Assembly (NCBI RefSeq): GCF_018991925.1
Contig: NW_024720773.1
Coordinates: 2,050,947 to 2,114,946, forward strand
Direction of reading: 5' to 3'
Length of the DNA: 64,000 nucleotides
Source of the DNA: Homarus americanus
Lineage: Eukaryota; Arthropoda; Malacostraca; Decapoda; Nephropidae
Each line of letters opens with the position of its first letter. Positions within the stretch are counted from its first letter, which is position 1. The position numbers and the translations under genes were made by a program. The notes beneath the pieces are model-generated. The model was not told the origin of the DNA and searched no databases. It saw only the letters and a list, made by a program, of their open reading frames with translations. Positions 56,801 to 59,076 of the stretch are shown piece after piece.

Positions 56801-57451
56801 TAGCGGTCTCATCTCCCTGTATCACTCCGCGCTGGCATACACAGATGCCAGCGTTCTCAAGCTGAATACATAATATGTAAATATGATAATACATATACAT
56901 AACATGGTGCATAATAAATGGAAACATTACATAGGATTAATACATGTTCTGTAATACTTTACTATACATAATTAATAGAGTAATATAAGAATACACAGCT
57001 TAAGGTACTACTTCGTGTCCATATTATACAACAGGTATACAGTGTACAGGTATCCCAAAATCCAAAAAAATCCAGAATCTGAGACACATTTGGCCCCAAG
57101 GATTCTCAACCTGTATATATTATAGTCTAATTGCACCTTACTGAAAACACTGTGCATGTGTCATACAGTACACTAAAAATATATTCTGGAGTGTATACTA
57201 AATGTATTAGTCATGTTCCTCTCCAACCTAACCTGAGATAATAAATGAATTTGACTAATTCACACAACGACATGAGTGACTGAGCAAGAGTATTATTCTT
57301 AAGAACAGGAACCTAAGCTAACCTCAATATGCAAAGGAACATCAAAGGCTCTGGAAGGTGTGATGTACTTGGGCGGTCTCTCAATGTTAGGTCCGTGGAA
57401 CCAGCCGTTGATGGAGTGCCGGACCTTATCACGGGACAGTACCTCTGCCAC
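9858..57451 (-). CDS. OGFOD1: OGFOD1/Tpa1-type prolyl 3-hydroxylase, C-terminal five exons (gene span)
   Basis: Family role: 2-oxoglutarate- and Fe(II)-dependent oxygenases that 3-hydroxylate a proline of ribosomal protein uS12 (RPS23) and affect translation; the Drosophila gene is sudestada1. Seen here: exons at 57323-57451, 44127-44330, 35761-35920, 17911-18095 and 9858-10010, all with AG acceptors and GT donors and with phases that fit (0, 0, 1, 0). They give about 276 residues ending in VYYE and a stop, like the vertebrate ending. Family signatures are [50 protein letters not shown] and FALVYRD. The linker between the two double-stranded beta-helix domains is only about 15 residues, much shorter than I recall for human. 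The N-terminal part with the HxD iron ligands and start codon is not in the window. The gene has large, transposon-filled introns. Identification comes from remembered family sequence, not a search. Confidence 0.9.
10390..10990 (-). pseudogene. Non-LTR retrotransposon 3' end (reverse transcriptase C-terminus)
   Basis: The minus-strand ORF 10508-10990 (160 codons) contains [19 protein letters not shown] and ends [12 protein letters not shown]...[13 protein letters not shown] plus stop. This is the usual C-terminal part of Jockey/CR1-type LINE reverse transcriptases. The 3' untranslated segment (10390-10507) carries the inverse of GGGCACAGGTCATCGACCCA, repeated in another truncated copy at 26615-26670. 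The catalytic palm is absent: a 5'-truncated copy in the last OGFOD1 intron. Confidence 0.8.
11241..11541. mobile_element. hAT-type MITE with perfect 8-bp target duplication
   Basis: Left end CAGTGCCGGATTAACC, right end (reverse complement) CAGGGTCGGATTAAGC. The 8-bp direct repeat TTGACAGT lies immediately outside both ends (11233-11240 and 11542-11549). An 8-bp duplication and CAG-starting short inverted repeats are diagnostic of the hAT superfamily. At 301 bp with no coding capacity it is a MITE. Confidence 0.88.
11625..12040. mobile_element. Left end of a Tigger-type element (partial)
   Basis: Begins CAGTAAACACCTTAAAGATC after TA, then CCGGAC motifs. Downstream (11760-12010) it carries the diverged TTGCACTGCTGGAATCC unit and CATTTACATGCACACACCAT, both also seen at 25020-25240. 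No matching right end was found, so it is truncated, perhaps by the BEL/Pao insertion. Confidence 0.5.
12393..12550. repeat. 38-bp minisatellite, four copies
   Basis: Four head-to-tail units beginning GTGCCCTGATAAATGAGTGA and ending GGCATACAGAC. Because 38 is not a multiple of three, three minus-strand frames stay open with the same peptide phrases ([20 protein letters not shown]). These are repeat artefacts. It lies just upstream of the BEL/Pao gag and could be part of its lost 5' LTR or leader. Confidence 0.8.
12714..14596 (+). pseudogene. BEL/Pao retrotransposon gag and protease region, decayed
   Basis: Starts ATGTCGGAGATTGGG at 12714. In-frame stops at 12816 and 13275 interrupt the first frame, which covers 12714-13781 and holds a DUF1759-like gag core ([20 protein letters not shown] ... 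[16 protein letters not shown]). A shift near 13700 leads to 13703-14596, with a BEL/Pao zinc-knuckle block ([41 protein letters not shown]) and an aspartic protease motif read as LLDLGSD instead of the usual LLDSGSD. Frameshifts, stops and the altered active site make it inactive. It lies in the last OGFOD1 intron, opposite to that gene. Confidence 0.88.
14597..15216 (+). pseudogene. BEL/Pao linker between protease and reverse transcriptase, broken
   Basis: Family-like phrases appear in several plus frames ([20 protein letters not shown] near 14770, then [13 protein letters not shown] near 15085), separated by stops and shifts. This is the usual spacer between protease and reverse transcriptase in BEL/Pao polyproteins. 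Confidence 0.7.
15217..16980 (+). pseudogene. BEL/Pao reverse transcriptase-RNase H, two in-frame stops, no integrase
   Basis: One frame covers 15217-16665, broken only by TAA at 15709 and TGA at 15988. It contains [31 protein letters not shown] (motif A aspartate) and, right after the first stop, [10 protein letters not shown] at 15721 with the catalytic aspartates. Then come the [12 protein letters not shown]ase H motif, [14 protein letters not shown] and [12 protein letters not shown], all characteristic of BEL/Pao. Recognisable sequence fades near 16980, before the integrase. No long terminal repeats were identified. Confidence 0.88.
17157..17364. mobile_element. Palindromic MITE, 53-bp arms
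   Basis: Left arm 17167-17219 begins AATATTACCAACGGCGTGAA; right arm 17302-17354 is its inverse, ending GCCGTTGGTAATATT, with a few mismatches. Outside the arms CCTGGG and CCCTGG continue the symmetry. The loop is about 80 bp. No coding potential. The unclassified 17365-17910 and 16980-17156 around it hold nothing recognised. Confidence 0.75.
17911..18095 (-). CDS. OGFOD1: OGFOD1 exon, C-terminal double-stranded beta-helix core
   Basis: 185 bp, phase 1 in and phase 0 out. Acceptor GAATTTCAG, donor GAG|GTAAAT. It encodes [20 protein letters not shown], matching the family stretch with RHWKTGHYTL in vertebrates, and later [18 protein letters not shown]. In the yeast Tpa1 family this second domain has the oxygenase fold but is catalytically inactive and serves in structure and binding. 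The domain is uninterrupted, which supports a functional gene. Confidence 0.92.
18288..18451. mobile_element. Tc1/mariner-type MITE, 164 bp
   Basis: Left end CGGTCGTGGGCAAAAGTTCG, right end (reverse complement) CAGTCGGTGACAAAAGTTTG, flanked by TA. The CAAAAGTTT core resembles Tc1-family termini. It lies just upstream (sense) of an OGFOD1 exon, in the 17.7-kb intron. Nothing else is recognised in 18452-18962. Confidence 0.75.
18966..19556. repeat. Pentanucleotide array (TACAG/TAGAG-type)
   Basis: About 590 bp of interleaved GTACA, GTAGA and GCTGTA pentamers and decamers. The reading frame reads [21 protein letters not shown] peptides on the minus strand in several frames; the 260- and 198-codon ORFs are repeat artefacts. 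It abuts a LINE fragment at 19560. Confidence 0.92.
19560..19912 (+). pseudogene. Non-LTR retrotransposon reverse transcriptase C-terminus
   Basis: Two frames carry family sequence: [20 protein letters not shown] directly after the pentamer array, then (19644-19910) [26 protein letters not shown] and [11 protein letters not shown]...LPSFKSS. This is a typical end of CR1/Jockey-group LINE reverse transcriptases. There is a frameshift between the two parts and no catalytic domain. Nothing recognised in 19913-20159. Confidence 0.75.
20160..20204. repeat. (TA)n microsatellite
   Basis: About 45 bp of TA directly abutting the CAG terminus of the element that begins at 20205. It offers many TA insertion targets. 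Confidence 0.95.
20426..23619. mobile_element. Tigger-type element carrying a half transposase
   Basis: Left end CAGTGAGTTCTGCTATAACG, right end (reverse complement) CAGTCAGTTCTGCTATAACG: one mismatch in 20, flanked by TA. Inside, a segment with TTGCAGAAATAATTTATGTA and GTAAATTGTAAAATTTTAAA occurs at 20630-20705, partly at 20825-20860 and again at 22700-22780. The plus-strand gene at 22912 encodes only the DNA-binding part of a transposase. Confidence 0.85.
22912..23394 (+). pseudogene. Pogo/Tigger transposase, N-terminal DNA-binding half only
   Basis: ATG at 22912. Product: [20 protein letters not shown], then [20 protein letters not shown] and [15 protein letters not shown] (CENP-B N-terminal helix-turn-helix, about residues 20-75), followed by a second CENP-B/Tc5 helix-turn-helix start ([13 protein letters not shown] ... 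[14 protein letters not shown], about 100-130). After about residue 131 the frame loses similarity: a shifted frame reads [12 protein letters not shown] and stops. No DDE catalytic domain follows before the right terminus. It could bind termini but cannot cut. About 160 codons against 450-550 for complete family members. Confidence 0.8.
24630..26160. repeat. Three diverged tandem units inside the 20205-26319 element
   Basis: Each copy carries GTGCAA...TGTACTAA(T/A)(T/A)TGATTA(C/T)GGTA near 24635, 25258 and 25777, ending in a clipped version of the TTGCATTGCTGGAA unit (25020, 25575) and CATTTACATGCACACACCAT. The units are related to those inside 714-2329 and 60188-61385. 26001-26060 is C/T-rich and without a gene. 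Confidence 0.6.
26335..26460. repeat. Duplicated right end of the 20205-26319 element
   Basis: ATATACTGTAGTATTCCACA...GATGATCGGA(C/T)AACGT(C/T)CATTTCG...GTTAAC repeats 26198-26319 in diverged form, minus the final CGGCGCATG. Confidence 0.65.
26476..26547. repeat. (TA)n microsatellite
   Basis: About 72 bp of pure TA, ending exactly where the next Tigger-type element starts. Confidence 0.97.
26546..27203. mobile_element. Tigger-type MITE with an inserted LINE tail
   Basis: Right end (reverse complement) CAGTAAAACCTCGATTAACC followed by GACC; the left end shows AAAACCTCGATGAACCGAC but has lost its CAG next to the TA array. 26600-26760 is a minus-strand LINE 3' tail: poly(A) read as T(12) at 26602, the CCTGGGCACAGGTCAATGAC block shared with 10390-10460, then an (AAT)n microsatellite. 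26780-26920 matches a dispersed segment at 21655-21790. Nothing is recognised in 27204-27459. Confidence 0.7.
26685..26755. repeat. (AAT)n microsatellite
   Basis: About 70 bp of AAT/AATG trinucleotides within the truncated LINE tail. Confidence 0.95.
27466..28790. repeat. Long (TACAG)n-type pentanucleotide array
   Basis: About 1.3 kb of TACAG/CACAG/TACAT pentamers. The left part is GTACAGTATA-rich and the right part shows a higher-order pattern (ACATCACAGTACAGCACAGT). ORFs of up to 256 codons on either strand ([10 protein letters not shown] or [10 protein letters not shown]) are artefacts of a stop-free 5-mer, which reads all three frames in turn. Confidence 0.95.
28918..30898. repeat. 24-bp minisatellite encoding MNEALNKT repeats
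   Basis: About 80 units, each built of two related 12-bp halves (ATGAACGAGGCC and TTGAACAAGACC). 24 bp is eight codons, so frames persist: MNEALNKT and ERGLEQDH on plus, [16 protein letters not shown] and SCSRPRSW on minus. Only one of six frames has a stop per unit. No initiation context, splice site or unique flanking coding sequence supports a protein. Copies degrade toward 30360-30900. Confidence 0.93.
30900..34190. repeat. G/T-rich minisatellite, unit ~15 bp (TGATACTTCAGGGTG)
   Basis: About 3.3 kb of irregular copies of GTGTGATACTTCAGGG with many partial units and length changes. The last 250 bp (33930-34190) are more regular. On the plus strand every unit contains CTTCAG, a splice-acceptor-like sequence. 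No gene. Confidence 0.95.
34195..34623 (+). CDS. Exon-like ORF of unknown function, copy 1
   Basis: 142 codons. Upstream TGTCTTCACAG|GAATATG looks like a splice acceptor at 34210, and GAATG|GTAATA at 34465 like a donor. The 256-bp segment between reads [20 protein letters not shown], then helical, cysteine/leucine-rich sequence ([16 protein letters not shown] ... [20 protein letters not shown]). It looks protein-coding in amino-acid composition, unlike the surrounding repeats. After the putative donor the ORF runs into the 54-bp minisatellite. I do not recognise the family. It lies antisense inside the 17.7-kb OGFOD1 intron. It could be an exon of a nested gene, a captured exon, or a chance ORF. 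Confidence 0.35.
   Translation: MVSSQEYVKADTQARVEGWMYNAPSDSLTLLCCLVEGVCHTLWSCQQSQSDHSGMGGGVAECLKHCLHLLGLGEAAIGDVREHNDLSVLNGNIYIHRKPPSLRISLCCNQGAGRRCEYRMVNLIENQTQHRVILTKHSIEVN
34817..35245 (+). CDS. Exon-like ORF of unknown function, copy 2
   Basis: Identical 142-codon copy of the ORF at 34195, shifted by 622 bp, with the same acceptor-like (before 34832) and donor-like (after 35087) sites. If both copies are real and coding, the 256-bp exon (85 codons plus one base) would shift the frame when both are included, so at most one could be used in a transcript. Confidence 0.3.
   Translation: MVSSQEYVKADTQARVEGWMYNAPSDSLTLLCCLVEGVCHTLWSCQQSQSDHSGMGGGVAECLKHCLHLLGLGEAAIGDVREHNDLSVLNGNIYIHRKPPSLRISLCCNQGAGRRCEYRMVNLIENQTQHRVILTKHSIEVN
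35200..35632. repeat. 54-bp minisatellite, about eight copies
   Basis: Unit ACACAACACAGAGTTATTCT...CACAAAACACAGCATTGAGG; 54 bp is 18 codons, giving the minus-strand repeat [18 protein letters not shown]. Units differ at one or two positions (GAGGTGAAC/GAGTTGAAC). The founder unit is the 3' end of the 622-bp duplication. Not a protein gene. Confidence 0.93.
35761..35920 (-). CDS. OGFOD1: OGFOD1 exon, start of C-terminal domain and acidic linker
   Basis: 160 bp, phase 0 in and phase 1 out. Acceptor CTTTTTACAG. It encodes [14 protein letters not shown], then [20 protein letters not shown] and an acidic tail ([14 protein letters not shown]). Two donors 6 bp apart keep the same phase: after 35767 (G|GTAAAG) or after 35761 (AAAG|GTTAGT). 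The second fits the donor consensus slightly better and is used here; the choice adds or removes two residues in the linker. Confidence 0.88.
36013..37359. mobile_element. Composite Tigger-type element with LINE fragment inside
   Basis: Left end CAGTAGAATCCCAGTTATCT after TA; right end (reverse complement) CAGTAATATCTCAATTAACC before TA. The right 530 bp (36830-37359) match the right end of the 6240-9464 element (CATGTTACCACTCCTTTC(C/T)A). The two ends may belong to different elements. Confidence 0.55.
36373..36829 (+). pseudogene. LINE reverse transcriptase fragment, truncated at both ends
   Basis: 152 codons, no internal stop: [20 protein letters not shown], then [41 protein letters not shown] (motif A aspartate) and [10 protein letters not shown] (motif B). 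Sequence stops at 36829, immediately before the catalytic F/YADD block, and switches to Tigger-like DNA. The class is Jockey/CR1-group. Loss of the 3' end is unusual for a LINE insertion and suggests later recombination or deletion. Confidence 0.85.
37360..39199. other. Intronic DNA without recognised gene
   Basis: AT-rich. 38953-39150 on the minus strand is an open frame (65 codons: [15 protein letters not shown], then [20 protein letters not shown]) with a small-exon look but no family I know; it ends at a stop and is probably a repeat remnant. 38740-38960 holds a possible Tigger-type end (CAGCAAGATCTTGTATTTCG after TA). Confidence 0.4.
39200..39417. mobile_element. Right-end fragment of the 6240-9464 element family
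   Basis: TTCCGGCTATCGGAGAGTTC...GGGATTCCAGCTAACGGAGACATTACTGTA, matching 9400-9466 and 37300-37361. No left end nearby. Confidence 0.6.
39418..40249. other. Intronic DNA without recognised gene
   Basis: A GC-richer island at 39680-39945 has open frames on both strands (up to 75 codons) with no recognisable product; it could be a SINE-like or structured-RNA remnant. A G(11) run lies at 40130. Confidence 0.35.
40250..43740 (-). pseudogene. RTE-like non-LTR retrotransposon, long degenerate copy
   Basis: In minus-strand order: 43740-42900 a non-coding leader; 42880-42620 the apurinic endonuclease start ([39 protein letters not shown]); 42294-41848 reverse transcriptase fingers ([44 protein letters not shown]); 41810-41700 [19 protein letters not shown]; near 41600 the catalytic [11 protein letters not shown]; 41500-41030 thumb and C-terminal domain ([16 protein letters not shown]); 40360-40250 a zinc-finger-like [18 protein letters not shown] tail. 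Frames change at several points and stops occur, so it is inactive. The arrangement (endonuclease, reverse transcriptase, C-terminal cysteine motif) matches the RTE-like LINEs common in aquatic animals; clade assignment is tentative. Confidence 0.88.
43741..44126. other. Intron 3' of the 44-kb OGFOD1 exon
   Basis: A/T-rich, no gene or mobile element recognised. A short CAGTACAGTACAG run at 44111-44125 immediately follows the exon's donor. Confidence 0.45.
44127..44330 (-). CDS. OGFOD1: OGFOD1 exon, interdomain segment
   Basis: 204 bp, 68 codons, phase 0 at both ends. Acceptor ATCTTACAG and donor GAG|GTACTG flank it. The product begins [20 protein letters not shown], the most recognisable OGFOD1 block in the window, followed by a helical region and ending GPANKQNFE. 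About 45 bp upstream of the acceptor (sense direction) a 26-bp minisatellite begins, so the natural branch-point region is squeezed between the exon and the array. Confidence 0.92.
44371..45150. repeat. 26-bp minisatellite, about 30 copies
   Basis: Unit contains CCACACCTGAAGATTAGCCC followed by CCTCAA, with variable C-run length. On the OGFOD1 sense strand the unit reads GGGGGCTAATCTTCAGGTGT, with a G-run, a CTAAT branch-point-like motif and TTCAG|GTG. It begins about 45 bp upstream of the OGFOD1 acceptor at 44331. Confidence 0.95.
45700..46815 (+). pseudogene. Tigger/jerky-type transposase, decayed
   Basis: Helix-turn-helix start [40 protein letters not shown] then a stop at about 45828. 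Further fragments follow in shifted frames. 46226-46645 reads [61 protein letters not shown] (second catalytic aspartate) and [11 protein letters not shown], then a stop where the family has threonine/valine and IQPCDQ (third aspartate). The first aspartate block reads NADGTTLF instead of the usual NxDETGLF. Multiple stops, frameshifts and the missing glutamate make it dead. 46816-47310 is tail remnant. Confidence 0.85.
47567..48461. mobile_element. Non-autonomous Tigger, deletion derivative of the 48866-51458 element
   Basis: Left CAGTGACCCCTCCGTTAACG, right (reverse complement) CAGTGACCCCTCGTTTAACG, TA both sides. 895 bp. Both flanks match the autonomous element: TTGAGGTGTGTATGTAGAAG on the left (49030), CGTTTAGTTGAAGAGAGTCT and GGCTGGATGCCGCGCATTAA on the right (51080-51180). 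The transposase gene is missing. Contains a (GAT)n run at 47757-47812. Confidence 0.9.
48866..51458 (-). mobile_element. Autonomous-type Tigger, 2,593 bp, inserted in a gypsy LTR
   Basis: Left CAATGGTCCCTCGGTTAACG, right (reverse complement) CAGTGGTCCCTCGGTTAACG: one mismatch in 20, and the TA duplication is exact (48864-48865, 51459-51460). The gene at 49338-50926 fills most of the interior. Termini and flanks match the deletion derivatives at 47567, 59077 and 62385. Confidence 0.95.
49338..50926 (-). CDS. Tigger (pogo-group Tc1/mariner) transposase, nearly intact
   Basis: Open frame of about 528 codons, no internal stop. HTH of CENP-B/Psq type about residues 10-55 ([20 protein letters not shown] ... 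[13 protein letters not shown]), second CENP-B helix-turn-helix about 70-140 ([13 protein letters not shown] ... GWFEKFKKR), DDE domain with NVDETGLFW (D185), [10 protein letters not shown] (D302) and QPMDQN (D339), i.e. DD36D, and an acidic C-terminus. The frame has no ATG at its start: the first in-frame ATG is at the YGMSTST codon. A good ATG (50914-50916, then GGGCCTAAGAGATC) lies in another frame, so one small indel between 50890 and 50916 probably separates the true start from the rest. Excises and inserts DNA at TA. Confidence 0.9.
51498..51511 (-). promoter_or_regulatory. Gypsy polypurine tract
   Basis: Sense GGGGGGGAGGGAGG directly upstream of the 3' LTR start TGTATAATAT; the expected plus-strand primer position. 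Confidence 0.8.
51673..52250 (-). pseudogene. Gypsy integrase C-terminal part, separated by frameshift
   Basis: Open frame continuing the integrase core: second catalytic aspartate in RTDGGPQF (about 52205), then [20 protein letters not shown] with the catalytic glutamate, [16 protein letters not shown], and a C-terminal part with [10 protein letters not shown] before the stop. It is in a different frame from the pol ORF. A single small indel separates them, so the break is recent or a consensus error. Confidence 0.88.
52128..54353 (-). CDS. Gypsy pol: reverse transcriptase, RNase H, integrase (frameshifted near the end)
   Basis: ATG at 54353, overlapping gag-protease by 38 bp in the +1 frame, so translation would need frameshifting or reinitiation. 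Reverse transcriptase about residues 60-260: [12 protein letters not shown] (motif A) and VKVVDDIL at about 213-220, with valine where YxDD is commoner. RNase [30 protein letters not shown]. Integrase: histidine/cysteine zinc site (HDSHRG ... CEPCQ) and the first catalytic aspartate ([20 protein letters not shown]). Around 52245-52260 the frame shifts; the last ~40 codons are off-frame. The remainder of the integrase is in the next frame. Confidence 0.92.
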   Translation of the reverse strand: MSTGLKELPISTNTSPSDARAYLLKEFADVLVTKKSLGSTPLKPMVGPSMKIHLKDGATPFGIHTPRLIPHAYKELVRQELDSMVAQGIIKPAGDEPSPWCHPLVPVAKPRGGVQITTDLSKLNQQVSRPAHPSPTPFAAVRSVDPKAKFFTTMDALCGYWQIKLAEDDQHLTTFITPYGRSQYCRGPMGFAATGDAFCQRGDVALQGVANCVKVVDDILLHDEDYCAHLSRIYEVLTRCRKYGITLNADKLVVAAPSVNFCGYTLSASGIAADPEKLSGIRDFPTPANLTDLRSILGLVNQLAEFSPDISSAAQPLHPLLSPRRTFLWTPDHQEAFQRVKQALLSLPVLACYDPALPTVLQTDASRLYGVGCALLQDHGGGQLRLIQCGSRFLTDAKTRYATIELEMLAFVWAMAKCRFYLIGLQHFTLFTDHRPLVPIINHYSLDAVENPRLQRLKEKLSPYLFTAVWRAGKLLCIPDDLSRAPVSRPTPEDEMLCSTAAASLKSVVSLKAVFTSEESTAPDPDKTLEDLRTAARADPSYIRLVDCVSQGFPSNRYDLHESLLPYWKTREDLYCDGDLVLYGPRVVIPAALCRRTLTHLHDSHRGVEATKRRAKQTVFWPGIDADIASTIRACEPCQILQPSRQQEPLMCDDNPSRPFESVSADFFAVAGKSFLVIADRLSGWPVVVPCGSDTTATATIRRGITSEKLVFPSASGLMEDPSSPATSSGTSWTVGESVMS
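54316..56037 (-). CDS. Gypsy gag-protease
   Basis: ATG at 56037-56035; about 573 codons. In order: a charged Arg/Glu-rich coiled-coil-like region (about residues 40-85), a capsid-like core ([20 protein letters not shown] ... [18 protein letters not shown]), three cysteine-rich knuckles ([42 protein letters not shown]), then a retropepsin with [12 protein letters not shown] active site about 105 residues from the end. The protease is therefore translated with gag. The stop lies 38 bp inside the start of pol. No internal stop. It forms particles and processes the polyprotein in a functional element. Confidence 0.92.
   Translation of the reverse strand: MPNHPQNLLVRREQAVPASKDLLQLIKWMETSRRQDDVARREEEEIRYRESERRRHEDERRRRELGNIRRSEDDQRRREDQARFEALISLLASPQRSTLQVSSATTNADTTRGTGASSPRVGSTIPQKAAAQTPPSLKSDASYQIFREWRRHWQDYATMVDLSSLPQPKQMIQLRMCLSLETQHTLEHTLQVPPTTTLTVEVVLDKLQEHVKGQRNKALRRRELLQCKQLDGESFDAFFVRLKRCSEEVDVCPGNSQVFEETQLKTIILTGIRDEELVQRLISLDPTSSLQDVVTKCQAYEASTLRSQPDQVRAVSSYRKGKKQQGNPTPHPPATPSAAALCNSCARQHDASQCPAAQSMCRSCDRQGHWAYTVKCPASKVQCRLCGRVGHYDKCCRKKTHKGHHQGSKKSSSGSAGAPPPSGKHQDAVPSSSCHRVHCSTDTMPQHINVVISHGNLSSSLQMLPDTGADVSLIGPQHLASLGIPRSNLQPPPQTTKLTADGSKMAPALGSFWATLTFGKQSFAARIDVHDGIPTPLLSYGHCQELAIISKEFPKPILKITHVNRFEGTPYLY
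56638..56655 (-). promoter_or_regulatory. Gypsy primer-binding site
   Basis: TGGCGCAGTGAGATTTCT on the sense strand immediately after the LTR. The TGG start pairs with tRNA CCA ends; TGGCGCAGT also begins the tRNA-Ser-primed site of some Drosophila gypsy-group elements, so tRNA-Ser is a guess. Confidence 0.65.
56656..57030 (-). mobile_element. Gypsy 5' LTR (sense), uninterrupted
   Basis: 375 bp, sense start TGTATAATATGGACACGAAG and end CAAAGACAGACATAGA. Across AATACACAGC it shows the empty target site into which the Tigger inserted in the other LTR. Confidence 0.93.
57323..57451 (-). CDS. OGFOD1: OGFOD1 exon, end of catalytic domain 1
   Basis: 129 bp, 43 codons, phase 0 at both ends. Acceptor TTGTGACAG and donor GAG|GTTAGC flank it. 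It encodes [20 protein letters not shown] and then a proline-rich turn (PNIERPPKY). In the family the arginine of the R-x-S-I-x-GW motif contacts 2-oxoglutarate, and it is present. The distal iron-binding histidine should be just upstream in the previous exon, which is not in the window. This exon lies about 85 bp beyond the right border of the 45343-57113 transposon stack. Confidence 0.9.
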
Positions 57452-57660
57452 CTGTCACAACACACAAATTAATTTAAAAGAATAAAGATAAAAAATAACT
57501 TGGAAACAACACAGAAAAACATTTATTTAACAGATTATAATGGAGAAGAAAACCTCATATATCAAGGGTCCGTTAGATAAACATCCATTTAATGGAATAT
57601 ATGGAGAAAATATTCTGTTATATGGATGTTTAAATGTATACAAGGTACCATCACTGCATA
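57452..57660. other. Intron upstream of the 57-kb OGFOD1 exon
   Basis: No feature recognised apart from the splice acceptor at 57452-57453. Confidence 0.4.
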
Positions 57661-58420
57661 CAGTAGACTCGCAACTTACGTGAGGGTTACGTTCCTGGGA
57701 CCTCGTGTAGAGTCAGAAACACTCCTAAATCGCCCTTAAATCACTATATACAGTCAGTCCTCGACTTATGATGGGGTTAGGGACCGACGACCAAGTCGTA
57801 AGTCAAAAATGCTTAAATAATACATAGAAAATCTAAAATGAGTGTCTCTTTTTCTTCTCAGCACAACAAAACTCTCACTTTTAAGCTTGCCAGCCATTTT
57901 AAAGGGAATTACAAACGGAAAATCTGTCAGTACAGTATACAGAGCAATAACTAACGCCGGAACTCGAAAATACTTGTCAACCACCAGCGAGACAAGATGT
58001 GCCCTGAAGGCGCTCCCAGTTTGAGCAGCCAGGCCGAGTCTGTTTGGCCCACCCCCTCCCCCTGCTATATCCCAATGCCCTACCAGCCTTACTACACAAG
58101 GATCTATTCAGCAAAACATTAAAGTGATCAGTGAAAGATTGACTACTAAACAGTGTTCCTATAGTGTACTTCAAGGAAAAGCACAAAAACACAGCAGTGT
58201 AATACTGAGTGTGGCTGGATCTGACCTAACCTGACTTGACCTCATGGCTTCACCTAACCTAACCTGAAGGATGGAGCACACCTGCATTGCCCCAAGCTAC
58301 TGTCCTGGCAACGTGGATACACACCTGCCCAACCGCATCCAGCCCATACGAGCACGAACTGATTGCTATAAGAACAGCCCAGTTCCAACCATTGTAAAAA
58401 TTATCAACACCTAATTATTA

Positions 58421-58784
58421 CAGACAGACCCCGACTTACGACGGGGTTAGGGACCCAAATCCAGGTCGTAAGTCCGACATGGTCGTAAGTCCGACATGGT
58501 CGTAAGTCCGACATGGTCGTAAGTCCGACATAGATAATTTTTTTTTTTTTTAAATGAATAAATAATCTACAATGAAATACAGTACAGTAAAAGTAATGAA
58601 TAATGAGGAATGGATACAGTACAGTGAAAGTAATAAATAATAAGGAATGGCTACAGTGTGACTGAGCACTTACCTTTAATGTAGTCAGCTGAATGCACAT
58701 GGGGCCCCTATAATTTTCTAATTATACATGGAGACTACATTAACTAGAAACGTTTCGGTATAGAAAATGCGTGTGTCATTTGAG

Positions 58785-58851
<67 letters not shown>

Positions 58852-58917
58852 AAATCAGCGGCGGTCGTAAGTCCCGACGGTCGTAAGTCGTAGCAGTCGT
58901 AAGTCGGGGTCTGTCTG
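58421..58917. mobile_element. Tigger-type MITE with long poly(A) run
   Basis: CAGACAGACCCCGACTTACG at both ends (24-bp perfect inverted repeat), flanked by TA. Subterminal GTCGTAAGTC is repeated several times on each side. An A(~60) run at 58784-58843 lies inside. Confidence 0.9.
58784..58843. repeat. Poly(A) run, ~60 bp
   Basis: Uninterrupted A inside a MITE; no retrotransposon body precedes it, so it is more likely slippage expansion than a tail. Confidence 0.95.
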
Positions 58918-59076
58918 TATATATTATAGTTGTATCACTTATGTTACCTGTATATCATTTGTAAATCAAGAGACCCATTCCCCAATTATGTACAGGTAAT
59001 TGTATATTTTCAGCCTTCCGGCTGCAATGCTCTTTCAATAAACCGTCAATTATTATTATAATTATTATTATACGTA

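Larger units (their letters stand above)
48528..57030 (-). mobile_element. Ty3/gypsy LTR retrotransposon, nearly intact, ~5.9 kb
   Basis: Coding strand is minus. Two 375-bp LTRs (one split by a Tigger) differ at about four positions, all G/A-type. The 5-bp target duplication ACAGG lies at 48523-48527 and 57031-57035. A purine tract (GGGGGGGAGGGAGG on the sense strand, 51498-51511) sits at the 3' LTR and a primer-binding-like TGGCGCAGTGAGATTT starts right after the 5' LTR. Order: leader, gag plus protease, pol. One frameshift in the integrase region is the main visible defect. Clade not certain; the RT resembles Mag/C-clade elements of aquatic invertebrates. Confidence 0.93.
45343..57113. mobile_element. 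Tigger element (outermost of a four-element stack)
   Basis: Perfect 15-bp terminal inverted repeat CAGGTTGAGAATCCT, TA at 45341-45342 and 57114-57115. This terminus is very similar to that of vertebrate Tigger7-type elements. Removing the inserted MITE (47567-48461) and gypsy (48528-57030 plus 5-bp duplication) leaves about 2.4 kb, a normal size. It encodes the decayed transposase at 45700-46815. Confidence 0.88.

Noticed and set aside
58784..58843. Poly(A) as a retrotransposon tail
   Set aside because: No LINE or SINE body precedes it and it lies wholly inside a TIR-bounded MITE.
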